A stretch of DNA of 35,355 nucleotides from Virgibacillus_R byunsanensis (GCF_042675965.1 NZ_JBHTKJ010000063.1:1-35355), one strand, 5' to 3'. Counted from the first letter of the stretch, positions 1 to 7,751 are shown. Translations and numbers: made by a program. The notes: generated from the sequence alone by a model not told the origin.

Positions 1-94
1 GAAAAACAAGTTCATGTTTCTCTTGACATACTGGTTGTTTTGTTCAGTTTTCAAGGAGCAATTCGTTCGTCGCTCTCAAATTGGCGACTTTATA
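1..94 (-). promoter_or_regulatory. rRNA operon leader (start of 16S leader, boxA-like)
   Basis: Read on the minus strand, this segment follows two strong promoters. It contains a short stem, GTCGC...GCGAC (about positions 72-89), and then TGCTCCTTGAAAACTGAACA (about 43-62), the motif that typically precedes 16S rRNA in Bacillaceae and resembles the boxA antitermination site. The 16S gene itself should lie just beyond the left edge and is not visible. The identification is a recalled pattern match, not an alignment. Confidence 0.75.
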
Positions 95-123
95 AATATA
101 ACATTTCACAACATTTAAGTCAA
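95..123 (-). promoter_or_regulatory. rrn P2 promoter
   Basis: Minus-strand -35 TTGACT (118-123) and -10 TATATT (95-100) are separated by exactly 17 nt. This is the promoter proximal to the rRNA leader. Its position downstream of a second near-consensus promoter gives the tandem P1-P2 layout usual for rRNA operons in Bacillus. Confidence 0.75.
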
Positions 124-180
124 CACTTTTTTATGTTTTTCTTAGAAATGTTCGTTGCTGTTTATTTCGACAGCATAAAA

Positions 181-209
181 AGTATATCAATTTTTATAAT
201 AAATGTCAA
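181..209 (-). promoter_or_regulatory. rrn P1 promoter
   Basis: Minus-strand -35 TTGACA (204-209) and -10 TATACT (181-186) have a 17-nt spacer and an AT-rich flank resembling an UP element. P1 lies about 85 nt upstream of P2. Transcription runs leftward, away from ytwF. The interval 210-389 between P1 and the end of ytwF holds no gene I can support. Confidence 0.78.
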
Positions 210-389
210 TGCGACATTAACTATCAACGTTTGTTGCGTTTTTTATTGAATAGCTGTTTTTCAGCAGCAAGATACATATTACATTGGTTGGACTAAGAAG
301 TCAACAAGATTTGCAATGTTTTTTTGAGATTAGTGTTTACAATTTTTCACATTTTATTCTGAGATGTTTTCAACCGATACCCTAACCTA

Positions 390-698
390 CTATATAACTA
401 CTTCGCCGTCCCAATCTAACATTCCACCAACCATATTAGAAACTTGAAAACCTTGTTCTTTCATATAAGTTGCTGCGTTCATACTGCGTCTACCCGATCG
501 ACATACAAATACGTAATGCTTTTCTTTACTAAAATTGTGTATCGATTCCGGGATTTCCTTTAATGGAATGTGTTTTGCATTTTCAATCATTCCTTGAGCA
601 ACTTCCTCATCTTCTCTTACATCAACTATAACAATACCCTCTTCATTCTCCATAAGTGATTCAACTTCACTTGGAGTAACTTTATTAATATGTTCCAA
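390..698 (-). CDS. ytwF: Rhodanese-like sulfurtransferase (YtwF family)
   Basis: This small single-domain rhodanese of about 102 aa is cytosolic and likely transfers or carries sulfane sulfur on a cysteine persulfide. Visible family features are VDVREDEEV near the N-terminus, the active loop CRSGRRS with the catalytic Cys, and the C-terminal GGMLDWDGE. A start codon three codons upstream (ATG at 707) directly abuts the AAAGG, leaving no spacer. The TTG at 698 has AAGGATGG about 8 nt upstream and is preferred. Single-gene unit facing the rRNA operon, divergent from the secreted-protein gene at 823. The family call is firm; the sulfur acceptor is unknown. Confidence 0.85.
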   Translation of the reverse strand: MEHINKVTPSEVESLMENEEGIVIVDVREDEEVAQGMIENAKHIPLKEIPESIHNFSKEKHYVFVCRSGRRSMNAATYMKEQGFQVSNMVGGMLDWDGEVVI

Positions 699-822
699 TT
701 TACCCATCCTTTATAATTTACTTTTTCTACAAGACTATTATATCTTTTATTTAGAATAGCTTGCAACTATCTTACGCAAGATATAACTAAGAATTAAGTA
801 CTTTTAAATTGGAGAGATTAAA

Positions 823-1581
823 TTGAAACAAATTCTTTATATTACAGGTGTTTTATTCATATCGACTCAATTCTTGAATACCCAACATGTTGTTGCAGAA
901 CCATCAAATGATCAACAGCTTATAGAAACCTATCAGGAAGACATTACAGGTGATGGTCAAAAGGATGATATAAAGTTAGAAGGTATTCTTTTCTCACCGG
1001 ATACAACGTATTATCGATCATTATGGGTAGATATAACTACTTCTAGAAAAAGCGAATGGACCATTAACTATGAAGGTGGGTATGATCCATCTATTCAGTT
1101 TATCGATTTAAACCATGATGATGTCAATGACATTTTCTTTCAAAGTGCAACCGGTGGTAGTGGAGGGTTATATAATTATTACCTGCATACCTTAGCTAAT
1201 GAAAAAGTAAAGGAAATTCCGTTACCAGAACCGGATTTTATAAAAGGTCAATTTATTGATGATTTTAAAGCTGAATTAACAATTGCACCTGGTGAAAAAC
1301 CACTGATACTTAACTTAGAGGAAAAAGCATCTGAATATATTCAACTGGATATTTATAATAAAAAAGGAAGACTTATGGAAGAAACATCATTAATGATAGA
1401 TCCAATAGCTTTTTTTGAACCTATCTCAATAAGTAAAAGTAAAGGATATGGATTGAAGAGCTACCAACAAGTCAGCGGCGCCTATCATGCGGATCAATTA
1501 GGTACGATCGAAACGCTCTGGTATTTTGAAGATGACATTTGGACAAATGTCAAAACACAATGGGTTCCTGCTGGAGAATAA
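823..1581 (+). CDS. Secreted protein with Asp-rich Ca-binding-like loops, function unknown
   Basis: The protein has 252 aa. It begins with a signal peptide (residues 1-26: a Lys, a hydrophobic core, then VVA before EPSND) and is therefore probably exported. Two acidic loops, DITGDGQKDD (about residue 40) and DLNHDDVND (about residue 95), have the spacing of EF-hand or FG-GAP/VCBS-type calcium loops, and a Gly-rich ATGGSGG follows the second. No catalytic motif is recognised. Start TTG is supported by GGAGAG 8 nt upstream. The gene is monocistronic and ends at a strong terminator shared with convergent leuS. I do not recognise a named family; calcium binding is inferred from the loops alone. 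Confidence 0.7.
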   Translation: MKQILYITGVLFISTQFLNTQHVVAEPSNDQQLIETYQEDITGDGQKDDIKLEGILFSPDTTYYRSLWVDITTSRKSEWTINYEGGYDPSIQFIDLNHDDVNDIFFQSATGGSGGLYNYYLHTLANEKVKEIPLPEPDFIKGQFIDDFKAELTIAPGEKPLILNLEEKASEYIQLDIYNKKGRLMEETSLMIDPIAFFEPISISKSKGYGLKSYQQVSGAYHADQLGTIETLWYFEDDIWTNVKTQWVPAGE

Positions 1582-1587
1582 ATTATT

Positions 1588-1633
1588 AAAGCTGTTCTTA
1601 AGAAGTAACTATCTTCTTAAGAACAGCTTTTTT
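1588..1633. terminator. Bidirectional terminator between the secreted-protein gene and leuS
   Basis: A perfect stem of about 18 bp (AAAGCTGTTCTTAAGAAG and its complement) has a 7-nt loop. A T run follows on the plus strand and an A run precedes it, so it can serve both convergent genes. Confidence 0.88.
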
Positions 1634-1638
1634 AGTAA

Positions 1639-4053
1639 TTAATTTGCTACTATATTTACTAATTTTCCTGGCACTACAATTACCTTTCGAACTGTTTTCC
1701 CGTTAAGCAATTCTTGAATTTTGTCGTGTTCAAGTGCCTGCTTTTCTAACTCGTCTTTTGTAATATCTTTTGCAACGCTCATTTTAGCTCTAACTTTACC
1801 CATTATTTGCAGTACAACTTCTACCTCATCTTCTACAAGTTTTGTTTCATCATAGACAGGCCATGCCTCATAGCTGATTGTCTCCGTATAACCAAGACGG
1901 GACCATAATTCTTCTGTTAAATGAGGCGCAATTGGTGAAAGTAGTTTAACAAAACCTTTAATATATTCCTTGGGAAGTTTTTCAGCTTTATACCCTTCGT
2001 TAACAAACACCATCATTTGTGAAATACCTGTATTGAAATGTAGATTATCAAAGTCCTCGGTTACCTTTTTAACAGTCTCATGATAAACCTTAACTAATTC
2101 GGAATCTTCATAATTCTCTACTACTTTCTCAGAGATTACTCCGTCCTCTTTGATGATCAATCGCCATACACGATCTAAGAAACGGCGAGCTCCGTCTAAA
2201 CCATTTGTTGACCAGGCTACAGCTGAATCAAGGGGTCCCATGAACATTTCATATAAACGTAACGTGTCTGCACCATGTGAAACAACAATATCATCAGGAT
2301 TTACGACATTCCCTTTCGATTTACTCATCTTTTCATTGCCTTCACCTAGAATCATTCCTTGGTTAAACAATTTCATAAACGGTTCTTTAGTAGGAACAAC
2401 ACCAATATCATACAAAAATTTATGCCAAAAACGTGCATATAGTAAATGAAGCACTGCATGTTCTGCCCCACCAATATAAATATCAACCGGTAACCACTCT
2501 TTTAATGCTTCAGGATCTGCTAACTTTTCGGTGTTATTCGGATCGATGAATCGTAAGAAATACCAACAACTCCCTGCCCACTGAGGCATGGTGCTAGTTT
2601 CACGGCGGCCTTTCATCCCGGTATCAGGGTCGACAACATTTACCCAATCACTATTTGCCAGTGGCGACTCTCCAGTTCCAGAAGGCTTGATTTCCGTCAT
2701 TTTAGGTAGCTCCAGTGGCAATTCATCTTCAGGGACGGTAGTCATTGTACCATCTTCCCAATGGATAACCGGAATCGGCTCTCCCCAATAACGTTGTCTG
2801 GCAAAAAGCCAGTCACGTAAACGATAGGTAACTTTTTTCGTGCCTTTATTATTTTCTTCAAGCCATTCAATCATTTTTGTAATAGCTGTATCTTTATCAA
2901 AATTATTCAAGAAACCAGAATTAACAAGTTTCCCATTTCCGGTATATGCTTCCGTTGAAATGTCGCCCCCTGTAACAACCTCTACAATTGGTAATTCAAA
3001 CTTAGTCGCAAATTCATAATCTCGTTCATCATGAGCCGGAACAGCCATTATTGCTCCCGTTCCATATGACATAAGGACATAATCTGCAACCCAAATTGGC
3101 ATCTTTTTATTGTTTACTGGATTGATCGCATATGCTCCTGTAAAGACCCCTGTTTTATCTTTTGCAAGGTCCGTACGCTCCAAATCAGACTTCGTTTGTA
3201 TTTTAGTCTTATACGAATCAACCGTTGCTTTTTGTTCCTTAGAAGTAATTTTATCAACCAAAGGGTGCTCTGGAGCTAATACAGCATACGTAGCACCAAA
3301 CAATGTATCTGGTCTGGTTGTAAATGCAGTAAACTCATCACCATTACCATCAATCGAGAACGTCACTTCCGCTCCTTCTGATCGCCCAATCCAATTTCGC
3401 TGCATATCTTTAATACTTTCAGGCCAGTCAAGTTCTTCAAGATCCTTTTCTAGACGATCTGCATATGCAGTGATTTTCAACATCCATTGTTTCATTGGTT
3501 TTCGAACAACAGGGTGACCACCACGTTCACTTTTTCCATCGATTACTTCTTCATTTGCAAGTACAGTTCCGAGGGCAGGACACCAGTTAACCGCTACTTC
3601 ATCAAGATATGCAAGCCCTTTCTCATAAAGCTTTGTAAAGATCCATTGTGTCCACTTATAATAATTAGGGTCTGTCGTATTTATTTCACGATCCCAGTCA
3701 TAGGAAAATCCAAGCTCTTGAATTTGACGCTTAAATGTCGCGATATTTTTCTGAGTGAATTCAGCAGGACTGTTACCCGTATCTAACGCATACTGTTCCG
3801 CTGGCAACCCAAATGCATCCCACCCCATTGGATGAAGCACCTCATACCCTTGCATACGTTTCATGCGCGAGAAAATGTCTGTTGCAGTATACCCTTCTGG
3901 GTGCCCAACATGCAGACCTGCTCCTGATGGGTATGGAAACATATCTAACGCATAAACTTTTTCTTTCTTTGAATAGCTATCTGTTTTAAACGTTTTATTC
4001 TCAAACCAATGGTGTTGCCATTTTTTTTCAATTTCCTGATGGTTAAAACTCAT
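1639..4053 (-). CDS. leuS: Leucyl-tRNA synthetase
   Basis: A class I aminoacyl-tRNA synthetase charging tRNA-Leu in the cytosol, 804 aa, matching the usual length of bacterial LeuS (B. subtilis about 804). The N-terminal Rossmann half shows the HIGH-type HVGHPEG in YPSGAGLHVGHPEG (about residue 42). The CP1 editing domain carries TTRPDTLFGATY and AVPAHDERDYEF. The KMSKS loop appears as EKMSKSKGNV (about residue 578). The C-terminus is the anticodon-binding and LeuS-type tail. GAGGAGG sits 6 nt before the ATG. Expression should be controlled by the upstream T-box, but almost 500 nt of repeat DNA lies between that leader and the start codon. Confidence 0.98.
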   Translation of the reverse strand: MSFNHQEIEKKWQHHWFENKTFKTDSYSKKEKVYALDMFPYPSGAGLHVGHPEGYTATDIFSRMKRMQGYEVLHPMGWDAFGLPAEQYALDTGNSPAEFTQKNIATFKRQIQELGFSYDWDREINTTDPNYYKWTQWIFTKLYEKGLAYLDEVAVNWCPALGTVLANEEVIDGKSERGGHPVVRKPMKQWMLKITAYADRLEKDLEELDWPESIKDMQRNWIGRSEGAEVTFSIDGNGDEFTAFTTRPDTLFGATYAVLAPEHPLVDKITSKEQKATVDSYKTKIQTKSDLERTDLAKDKTGVFTGAYAINPVNNKKMPIWVADYVLMSYGTGAIMAVPAHDERDYEFATKFELPIVEVVTGGDISTEAYTGNGKLVNSGFLNNFDKDTAITKMIEWLEENNKGTKKVTYRLRDWLFARQRYWGEPIPVIHWEDGTMTTVPEDELPLELPKMTEIKPSGTGESPLANSDWVNVVDPDTGMKGRRETSTMPQWAGSCWYFLRFIDPNNTEKLADPEALKEWLPVDIYIGGAEHAVLHLLYARFWHKFLYDIGVVPTKEPFMKLFNQGMILGEGNEKMSKSKGNVVNPDDIVVSHGADTLRLYEMFMGPLDSAVAWSTNGLDGARRFLDRVWRLIIKEDGVISEKVVENYEDSELVKVYHETVKKVTEDFDNLHFNTGISQMMVFVNEGYKAEKLPKEYIKGFVKLLSPIAPHLTEELWSRLGYTETISYEAWPVYDETKLVEDEVEVVLQIMGKVRAKMSVAKDITKDELEKQALEHDKIQELLNGKTVRKVIVVPGKLVNIVAN

Positions 4054-4079
4054 ACAATTTCCTCCTCTAATTCGGTATT

Positions 4080-4167
4080 AGAAAACTTGGCTTATCGTCA
4101 AGCCTTTATGGTGAAAGCTTTAGTTGCACTTATGCAGTAGGAAAGTTTTATACTCTCCTATCTGCAA
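4080..4167 (+). repeat. 88-nt two-hairpin repeat, copy R1
   Basis: It begins AGAAAACTTGGCTTATCG, like copies at 28437 and 31181. It can fold into an imperfect first hairpin and a second (GCAGTAGGAAAG, loop TTTTATA, CTCTCCTATCTGC). It lies 26 bp from the leuS start in the antisense orientation and directly abuts the long repeat A. Confidence 0.8.
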
Positions 4168-4534
4168 AGAACAAAAGCGAAAGCGCCTGTTTAGCGACGT
4201 ATGGGTTGCGCCCGTGCATCGCGGGTGGGTCGACGTTGCCGCCGAAAGCGGCGAAGTTAGTCGATCTTCCTTAAAGGAAACATGCCCCTTCATAGGGGTA
4301 TGCCGACGTTGGGCCGGGAGCCCGTTTTTAGTCGGCCTTCCTAATGCTTAAGCGATTCGATGTTGACTTATCGTAAGGAGGATCAGGAAGCCCACTAACA
4401 GCACGGGCGCTGGCCGATAAAAACGCCACGTCCTGTAGCGTCATCGGCACTAGTACGTCCTGTACGTCGGAGCTGGACGTGGCTTAAGCAGTAAATAAAT
4501 TATCCACAGGCTCCTAATTTTATAATTTCCTAGA
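4168..4534 (+). repeat. Long composite intergenic repeat, copy A (367 nt)
   Basis: Visibly GC-richer than its surroundings and non-coding. It starts AGAACAAAAGCG and ends after TTATCCACAGGCTCC. Internal hairpins include the hairpin CATGCCCCTtcatAGGGGTATG (4281-4302). It shares near-identical blocks with copies B and C. It lacks the 78-nt module those two carry at the GATCTTCC junction, so it looks like an empty site. It lies between the leuS T-box terminator and leuS. No open frame in it looks coding. Confidence 0.85.
4500..4508 (+). other. DnaA box in repeat A
   Basis: TTATCCACA is a perfect match to the consensus 9-mer bound by DnaA. The same word occupies the same place in all three long repeats. 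Confidence 0.6.
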
Positions 4535-4535
4535 T

Positions 4536-4780
4536 AATAAAAAAAGCTACTCATCCCAGAGAAGGGACGAGAAGCTTGTATCTCCCGCGGTACCACCCAA
4601 ATTAACGCTTAATATAACGTTCGCTTGTATCCTTAACGCAGATTAACGGCAGAAACTACTGTTGTTCATCCCTGCAACATTGAAGGTGAGTTCATAAATT
4701 TCCAGGGGTAGTTTTCACCAATCACTACCTCTCTTAGACCTGAAAAACGTTACTACTATTCCTTCGCATCGTCATTATAC
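4536..4780 (-). promoter_or_regulatory. T-box leader (tRNA-Leu sensing) for leuS
   Basis: On the minus strand, a -10 TATAAT (4774-4779) is followed by a stem I region with the specifier context GAA-CTC-ACC (about 4685-4693), where CTC is a Leu codon. The T-box signature TTTGGGTGGTACCGCGG (about 4585-4602) follows. The intrinsic terminator CTCGTCCC...GGGATGAG with its T run lies at about 4540-4580. Uncharged tRNA-Leu should favour the antiterminator and allow leuS transcription. Confidence 0.93.
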
Positions 4781-4836
4781 TATGTATATCGAAATTGTAA
4801 TGAAAGTGAAATGCTTTGTCAAGATATATCAGTTCC

Positions 4837-5040
4837 TTAGTCATGAACTCCTGTTGATTCATAAACTTTTTCCACCCAGTCAATTGAATTCATCCCATAT
4901 TCCTCACGTATACTTTCAAGTGACTTATGAGAAAAATCATTCCCCGCTTCAACAATACCACTTCATCCAAAATAGGTTCCACATCTTTTAATTCATGTGT
5001 TGTAAGTACAATCGTTTGGACTTCTAAGTCAACAAATTTA
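4837..5040 (-). pseudogene. Decayed ABC transporter ATP-binding protein, C-terminal remnant
   Basis: Minus-strand translation from about 5039 gives QTIVLTTHELKDVEPILDEV followed by VLLKRG. This is the H-loop region (TTHE) of an ABC ATPase. After LLKRG (about 4945) the sense continues only in another frame, as SLESIREEYGMNSIDWVEKV and ending ...STGVHD before a stop at 4837. A stop codon lies just upstream (TAA before the remnant). Walker A, signature and Walker B regions are gone. This is therefore a frameshifted 3' fragment, with the missing 5' part replaced by the TTGATC array. The original substrate cannot be told. Confidence 0.75.
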
Positions 5041-5117
5041 CCCTGTTATATCCTGCTAGCCGATTCTCTTGCCTATGAACCGATCAAGCTGTTGGCTTGA
5101 TTATATTCGAGTGGTCT

Positions 5118-5322
5118 TTGATCGAAATTTTGTGCTGTTGATCAGTTTTTGTCTCTGTTGATCGAATTTCCTGGCCTGTTGATCGATTTTGCTATCAGCT
5201 TGATCATTTCCGAGGGTTCTTTGATCGAAATTTTGCGCTGTTGATCGTTATTCTCGCCTATTAATCGGTTTTTGTCTCTGTTGATCAATTCTCCTGGCCT
5301 GTTGATCGATTTACCCCTACCG
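5118..5322 (-). repeat. TTGATC tandem array (10 full units of 20-21 nt plus a degenerate one upstream)
   Basis: On the plus strand, units begin TTGATC (one TTAATC) at 5118, 5138, 5158, 5179, 5200, 5221, 5241, 5261, 5281 and 5302. A degenerate GATCAAG unit lies near 5086. Units repeat in a higher-order order: GAAATTTTG(T/C)GCTG, then GTTTTTGTCTCTG, then TCCTGGCCTG, then GATTT. Because 20- and 21-nt units alternate, a minus-strand reading (5142-5333) passes through INR and DQQ frames of the same repeat. That argues for a DNA or RNA role rather than a protein. Positions 5041-5117 hold no other feature I can support. Confidence 0.8.
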
Positions 5323-5396
5323 ATATTTTTCATTTATAATTACCTCCATGCACATGCTACACTCAACATATATTAATGTAAGAAGGAGCCAAATAA

Positions 5397-5954
5397 ATGC
5401 TAAAAGGAATACTACATTTCTCACACCAACTTTTAGAAGACACGGTGACCAAAGGCGAAACAGTCATTGATGCAACATGTGGAAATGGTTGCGACACATT
5501 ATACATAAGTAAACTTGTTGGAGAACATGGCCATGTATTAGCATTCGATGTCCAAGAACAAGCAATTAAAAATACCGAACTTCTATTAAAAGAAAACACT
5601 CGCAAAAATGTCACTTTAATTCATGACAGCCATACGCAAATCTTAGACTATTTACGAGAAGATACGATAGGCGGGGCAATTTTCAATCTCGGATACTTAC
5701 CAAAAAGTGATAAATCAATTATAACGAAAGGGCAAACCACGATAAGCGCTGTTAACATTATTCTTAACCTTTTAAAAAAAGGCGGTCTTATCGTTATCGT
5801 TGTGTACCACGGACATGAAGGTGGTAGATCTGAAAAAGAAGCCATTCTCGAACATGTTACAAGTCTTGACCAAAAGCAGTGTAACGTATTACGCTATGAG
5901 TTCATTAATCAAAAAAATGAACCACCATTTATTTTAGCAATTCAAAAAAAATAG
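5397..5954 (+). CDS. mnmM: tRNA nm5s2U methyltransferase MnmM (YtqB, rRNA_methylase family)
   Basis: A class I SAM-dependent methyltransferase of 185 aa. SAM-binding motif I is VIDATCGNGCDT (about residues 24-35). An acidic residue at the end of strand 2 (FDVQEQAI) and the motif IV-like region FNLGYLP (about residues 97-103) match the YtqB family (PF06962). B. subtilis YtqB has been assigned as MnmM, methylating 5-aminomethyl-2-thiouridine at the tRNA wobble position; transfer of that function here rests on family likeness. AAGGAG precedes the ATG by 7-8 nt. Single gene, convergent with ytpB. Confidence 0.88.
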   Translation: MLKGILHFSHQLLEDTVTKGETVIDATCGNGCDTLYISKLVGEHGHVLAFDVQEQAIKNTELLLKENTRKNVTLIHDSHTQILDYLREDTIGGAIFNLGYLPKSDKSIITKGQTTISAVNIILNLLKKGGLIVIVVYHGHEGGRSEKEAILEHVTSLDQKQCNVLRYEFINQKNEPPFILAIQKK

Positions 5955-5972
5955 GCTATCTGGATGAATAGT

Positions 5973-7064
5973 CTATTTTTCCTTTTTAAATTTATAGTAC
6001 ATCTTTGTATTCCAATGAAAAAAACGTGCTTTACTTCCACTAAATTGTAACAACTCATTGGTCATACCCAAACCGTCATCCAGTTTTTTTACTTTCGGGT
6101 CTGCTAAGTACATTCCTACTAAGCCTTGGTGTACCATTTCATGAAAACGGCAGTTAGGTAATCGTTGTACATGCGTGTTAGCCTGTTTAATAAAATAAAT
6201 AAACCGCTTCCTCATTTCATCACGATTTGGATAGTAACTGCAAAAATTCAAATCTCCTTCATCATTATCTTCCTGTTGATCAATATAATAATCCAGCAAA
6301 ATATGTAAACCCTGCATATAAGGAAAATAAGCTTTTACTATATTACCCGCTAAATCCTCGGTTATTTTTTCACCTAATGCATAGGAAACCATGCAAAAAA
6401 TCCCTAGTGTAGACCCTGTTGCGGCAGAAAATTCATACCAGCTCAGCGAAGTATAACTTCCACTTTTCATATTAAACCATTTTGTTAATCGTGATATGCG
6501 TTGTTCCACTTGCACATGTTTATGTACCTGCAAATCACCGTATAGATTCTCCAACTCCAACAAAAGATTATGAATAAGAGAGAAATTATCAAGCTTACGT
6601 AGCGTTTTTTGACAAGTACGAACCAGATCAGCTAAATACTCCCCATCTGCCTGTTCCTCACGTAATTTGTAATAATTTTTAACCGTATTAGTTGGTGAAA
6701 GTGCATCTATCATTGCCTGATGCAGGAGACGAAAATCAGCTGGATCCCTAGATGTACTCCGATCACATAAATTATCCAGGTAATCACTAATCGTCTGATA
6801 AGCAACAATGAAACGAATTGCTTCCCTCCATTTATAATTAGCAAGTAATGCATAAACAGATCCACCTTGACAGTGAAATCGTTTTGATTCAATACTTGCA
6901 AGAGCCTGTGTACGAAGTTCATCATCAGGTATTTGCTCAGCTCGCTGTTTCCAGTGGGCTAATTCAACATCAACCACAGGGAAGATTTTTCGATATACAG
7001 TTGCCATTAATCTCATTGCTGTCTGTGGTACACGATATGCCAACCTAAATCCCCCGTTTCCCAA
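5973..7064 (-). CDS. ytpB: Tetraprenyl-beta-curcumene synthase (YtpB family, DUF2600)
   Basis: This is a class I-like terpene cyclase of about 363 aa (B. subtilis YtpB is of similar length), converting tetraprenyl diphosphate into tetraprenyl-beta-curcumene for C35 sesquarterpenes. Acidic motifs DYLDNLCD (about residue 93) and DYYIDQQEDNDEGD (about residue 259) fit metal-diphosphate binding, and the neighbours ytqB and ytoA match the B. subtilis order. The start is uncertain. TTG at 7064 has a poor ribosome site, while a TTG seven codons in (LAYRVPQ) has GGGGGA 7 nt upstream. Divergent from ytoA. Confidence 0.88.
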   Translation of the reverse strand: MGNGGFRLAYRVPQTAMRLMATVYRKIFPVVDVELAHWKQRAEQIPDDELRTQALASIESKRFHCQGGSVYALLANYKWREAIRFIVAYQTISDYLDNLCDRSTSRDPADFRLLHQAMIDALSPTNTVKNYYKLREEQADGEYLADLVRTCQKTLRKLDNFSLIHNLLLELENLYGDLQVHKHVQVEQRISRLTKWFNMKSGSYTSLSWYEFSAATGSTLGIFCMVSYALGEKITEDLAGNIVKAYFPYMQGLHILLDYYIDQQEDNDEGDLNFCSYYPNRDEMRKRFIYFIKQANTHVQRLPNCRFHEMVHQGLVGMYLADPKVKKLDDGLGMTNELLQFSGSKARFFHWNTKMYYKFKKEK

Positions 7065-7134
7065 ACATTCCGTCCATATGATATGTTAATTTTTGCTATA
7101 CTAAATATATCACCATAACAGGAGGAAACCAAAT

Positions 7135-7662
7135 ATGATACAGTCCTATAAGAATAAGAAGCCTTCCATTCACAGTACCACTTTTATTGCAAAGGATGCC
7201 ACCATCATTGGTGATGTAACGATTGATGAACAATCTAGCGTATGGTTTAAAACCGTCATTCGTGGTGATGTGGCACCAACACACATTGGAAAACGGGTTA
7301 GTATACAAGATCTCTCTATGATCCATCAAAGTCCCAATATGCCTGTTACAGTGGAAGATGGTGTAACAATTGGCCATCAAGTTACATTACATGCAGCAAC
7401 TATTAGAAAAAATGCACTAATCGGTATGGGGTCAGTCATATTAGATGGTGCAGAGATTGGAGAAAGTGCATTTATTGGTGCAGGGAGTTTAGTACCTCCA
7501 GGTAAAATAATTCCACCAAATACGTTAGCTTTAGGGAGACCAGCGAAAGTCGTCCGTGAGTTAACTATAAAGGATTATGAAGAGATGGAGCGTGTTCGCA
7601 CGTCATATGTTGAAAAATGTCAATACTATAAACAACATACAGATCTTGGATTGGAATTTTAA
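7135..7662 (+). CDS. ytoA: Gamma-class carbonic anhydrase-like hexapeptide protein (YtoA)
   Basis: The 175-aa left-handed beta-helix protein shows hexapeptide repeats (DATIIG DVTIDE, VTIGHQVTLHAATI, ALIGMGSVILDGAEIG) through residues 18-135, ending in the tail ALGRPAKVVREL. Candidate zinc ligands are present as HQS (about residue 64) and TIGHQVTLHAA (about residues 81-86), as in gamma-carbonic anhydrase-like proteins. Cytosolic; activity not shown by sequence. AGGAGG lies 9 nt before the ATG. Shares a 70-bp divergent promoter region with ytpB. Confidence 0.9.
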   Translation: MIQSYKNKKPSIHSTTFIAKDATIIGDVTIDEQSSVWFKTVIRGDVAPTHIGKRVSIQDLSMIHQSPNMPVTVEDGVTIGHQVTLHAATIRKNALIGMGSVILDGAEIGESAFIGAGSLVPPGKIIPPNTLALGRPAKVVRELTIKDYEEMERVRTSYVEKCQYYKQHTDLGLEF

Positions 7663-7751
7663 CATAGTCATGTAATAAGAACTTTAAAGTGTTGAGATAC
7701 TACCGATATAAAGAGTAGTACTTAATAGATATTTATTGGAGTGTATTTAAA

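Noticed and set aside
40..249. Open frame of 69 codons on the plus strand
   Set aside because: It lies across tandem rrn promoters and leader, has no ribosome site and a composition expected of AT-rich promoter DNA.
4124..4351. Open frame of 75 codons on the plus strand inside repeat A
   Set aside because: It is repeat-derived and is not maintained as a frame in copies B and C.
4168..4534. CRISPR array or group II intron as an explanation of the long repeats
   Set aside because: There is no short regular direct repeat with spacers, no reverse transcriptase and no domain V/VI-like ending in any copy.
5142..5333. Minus-strand frame with INR/DQQ repeats as a small protein gene
   Set aside because: The alternating 20- and 21-nt units shift the frame, so the repeated DNA is read in different frames. 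There is no sign of selection on a peptide.
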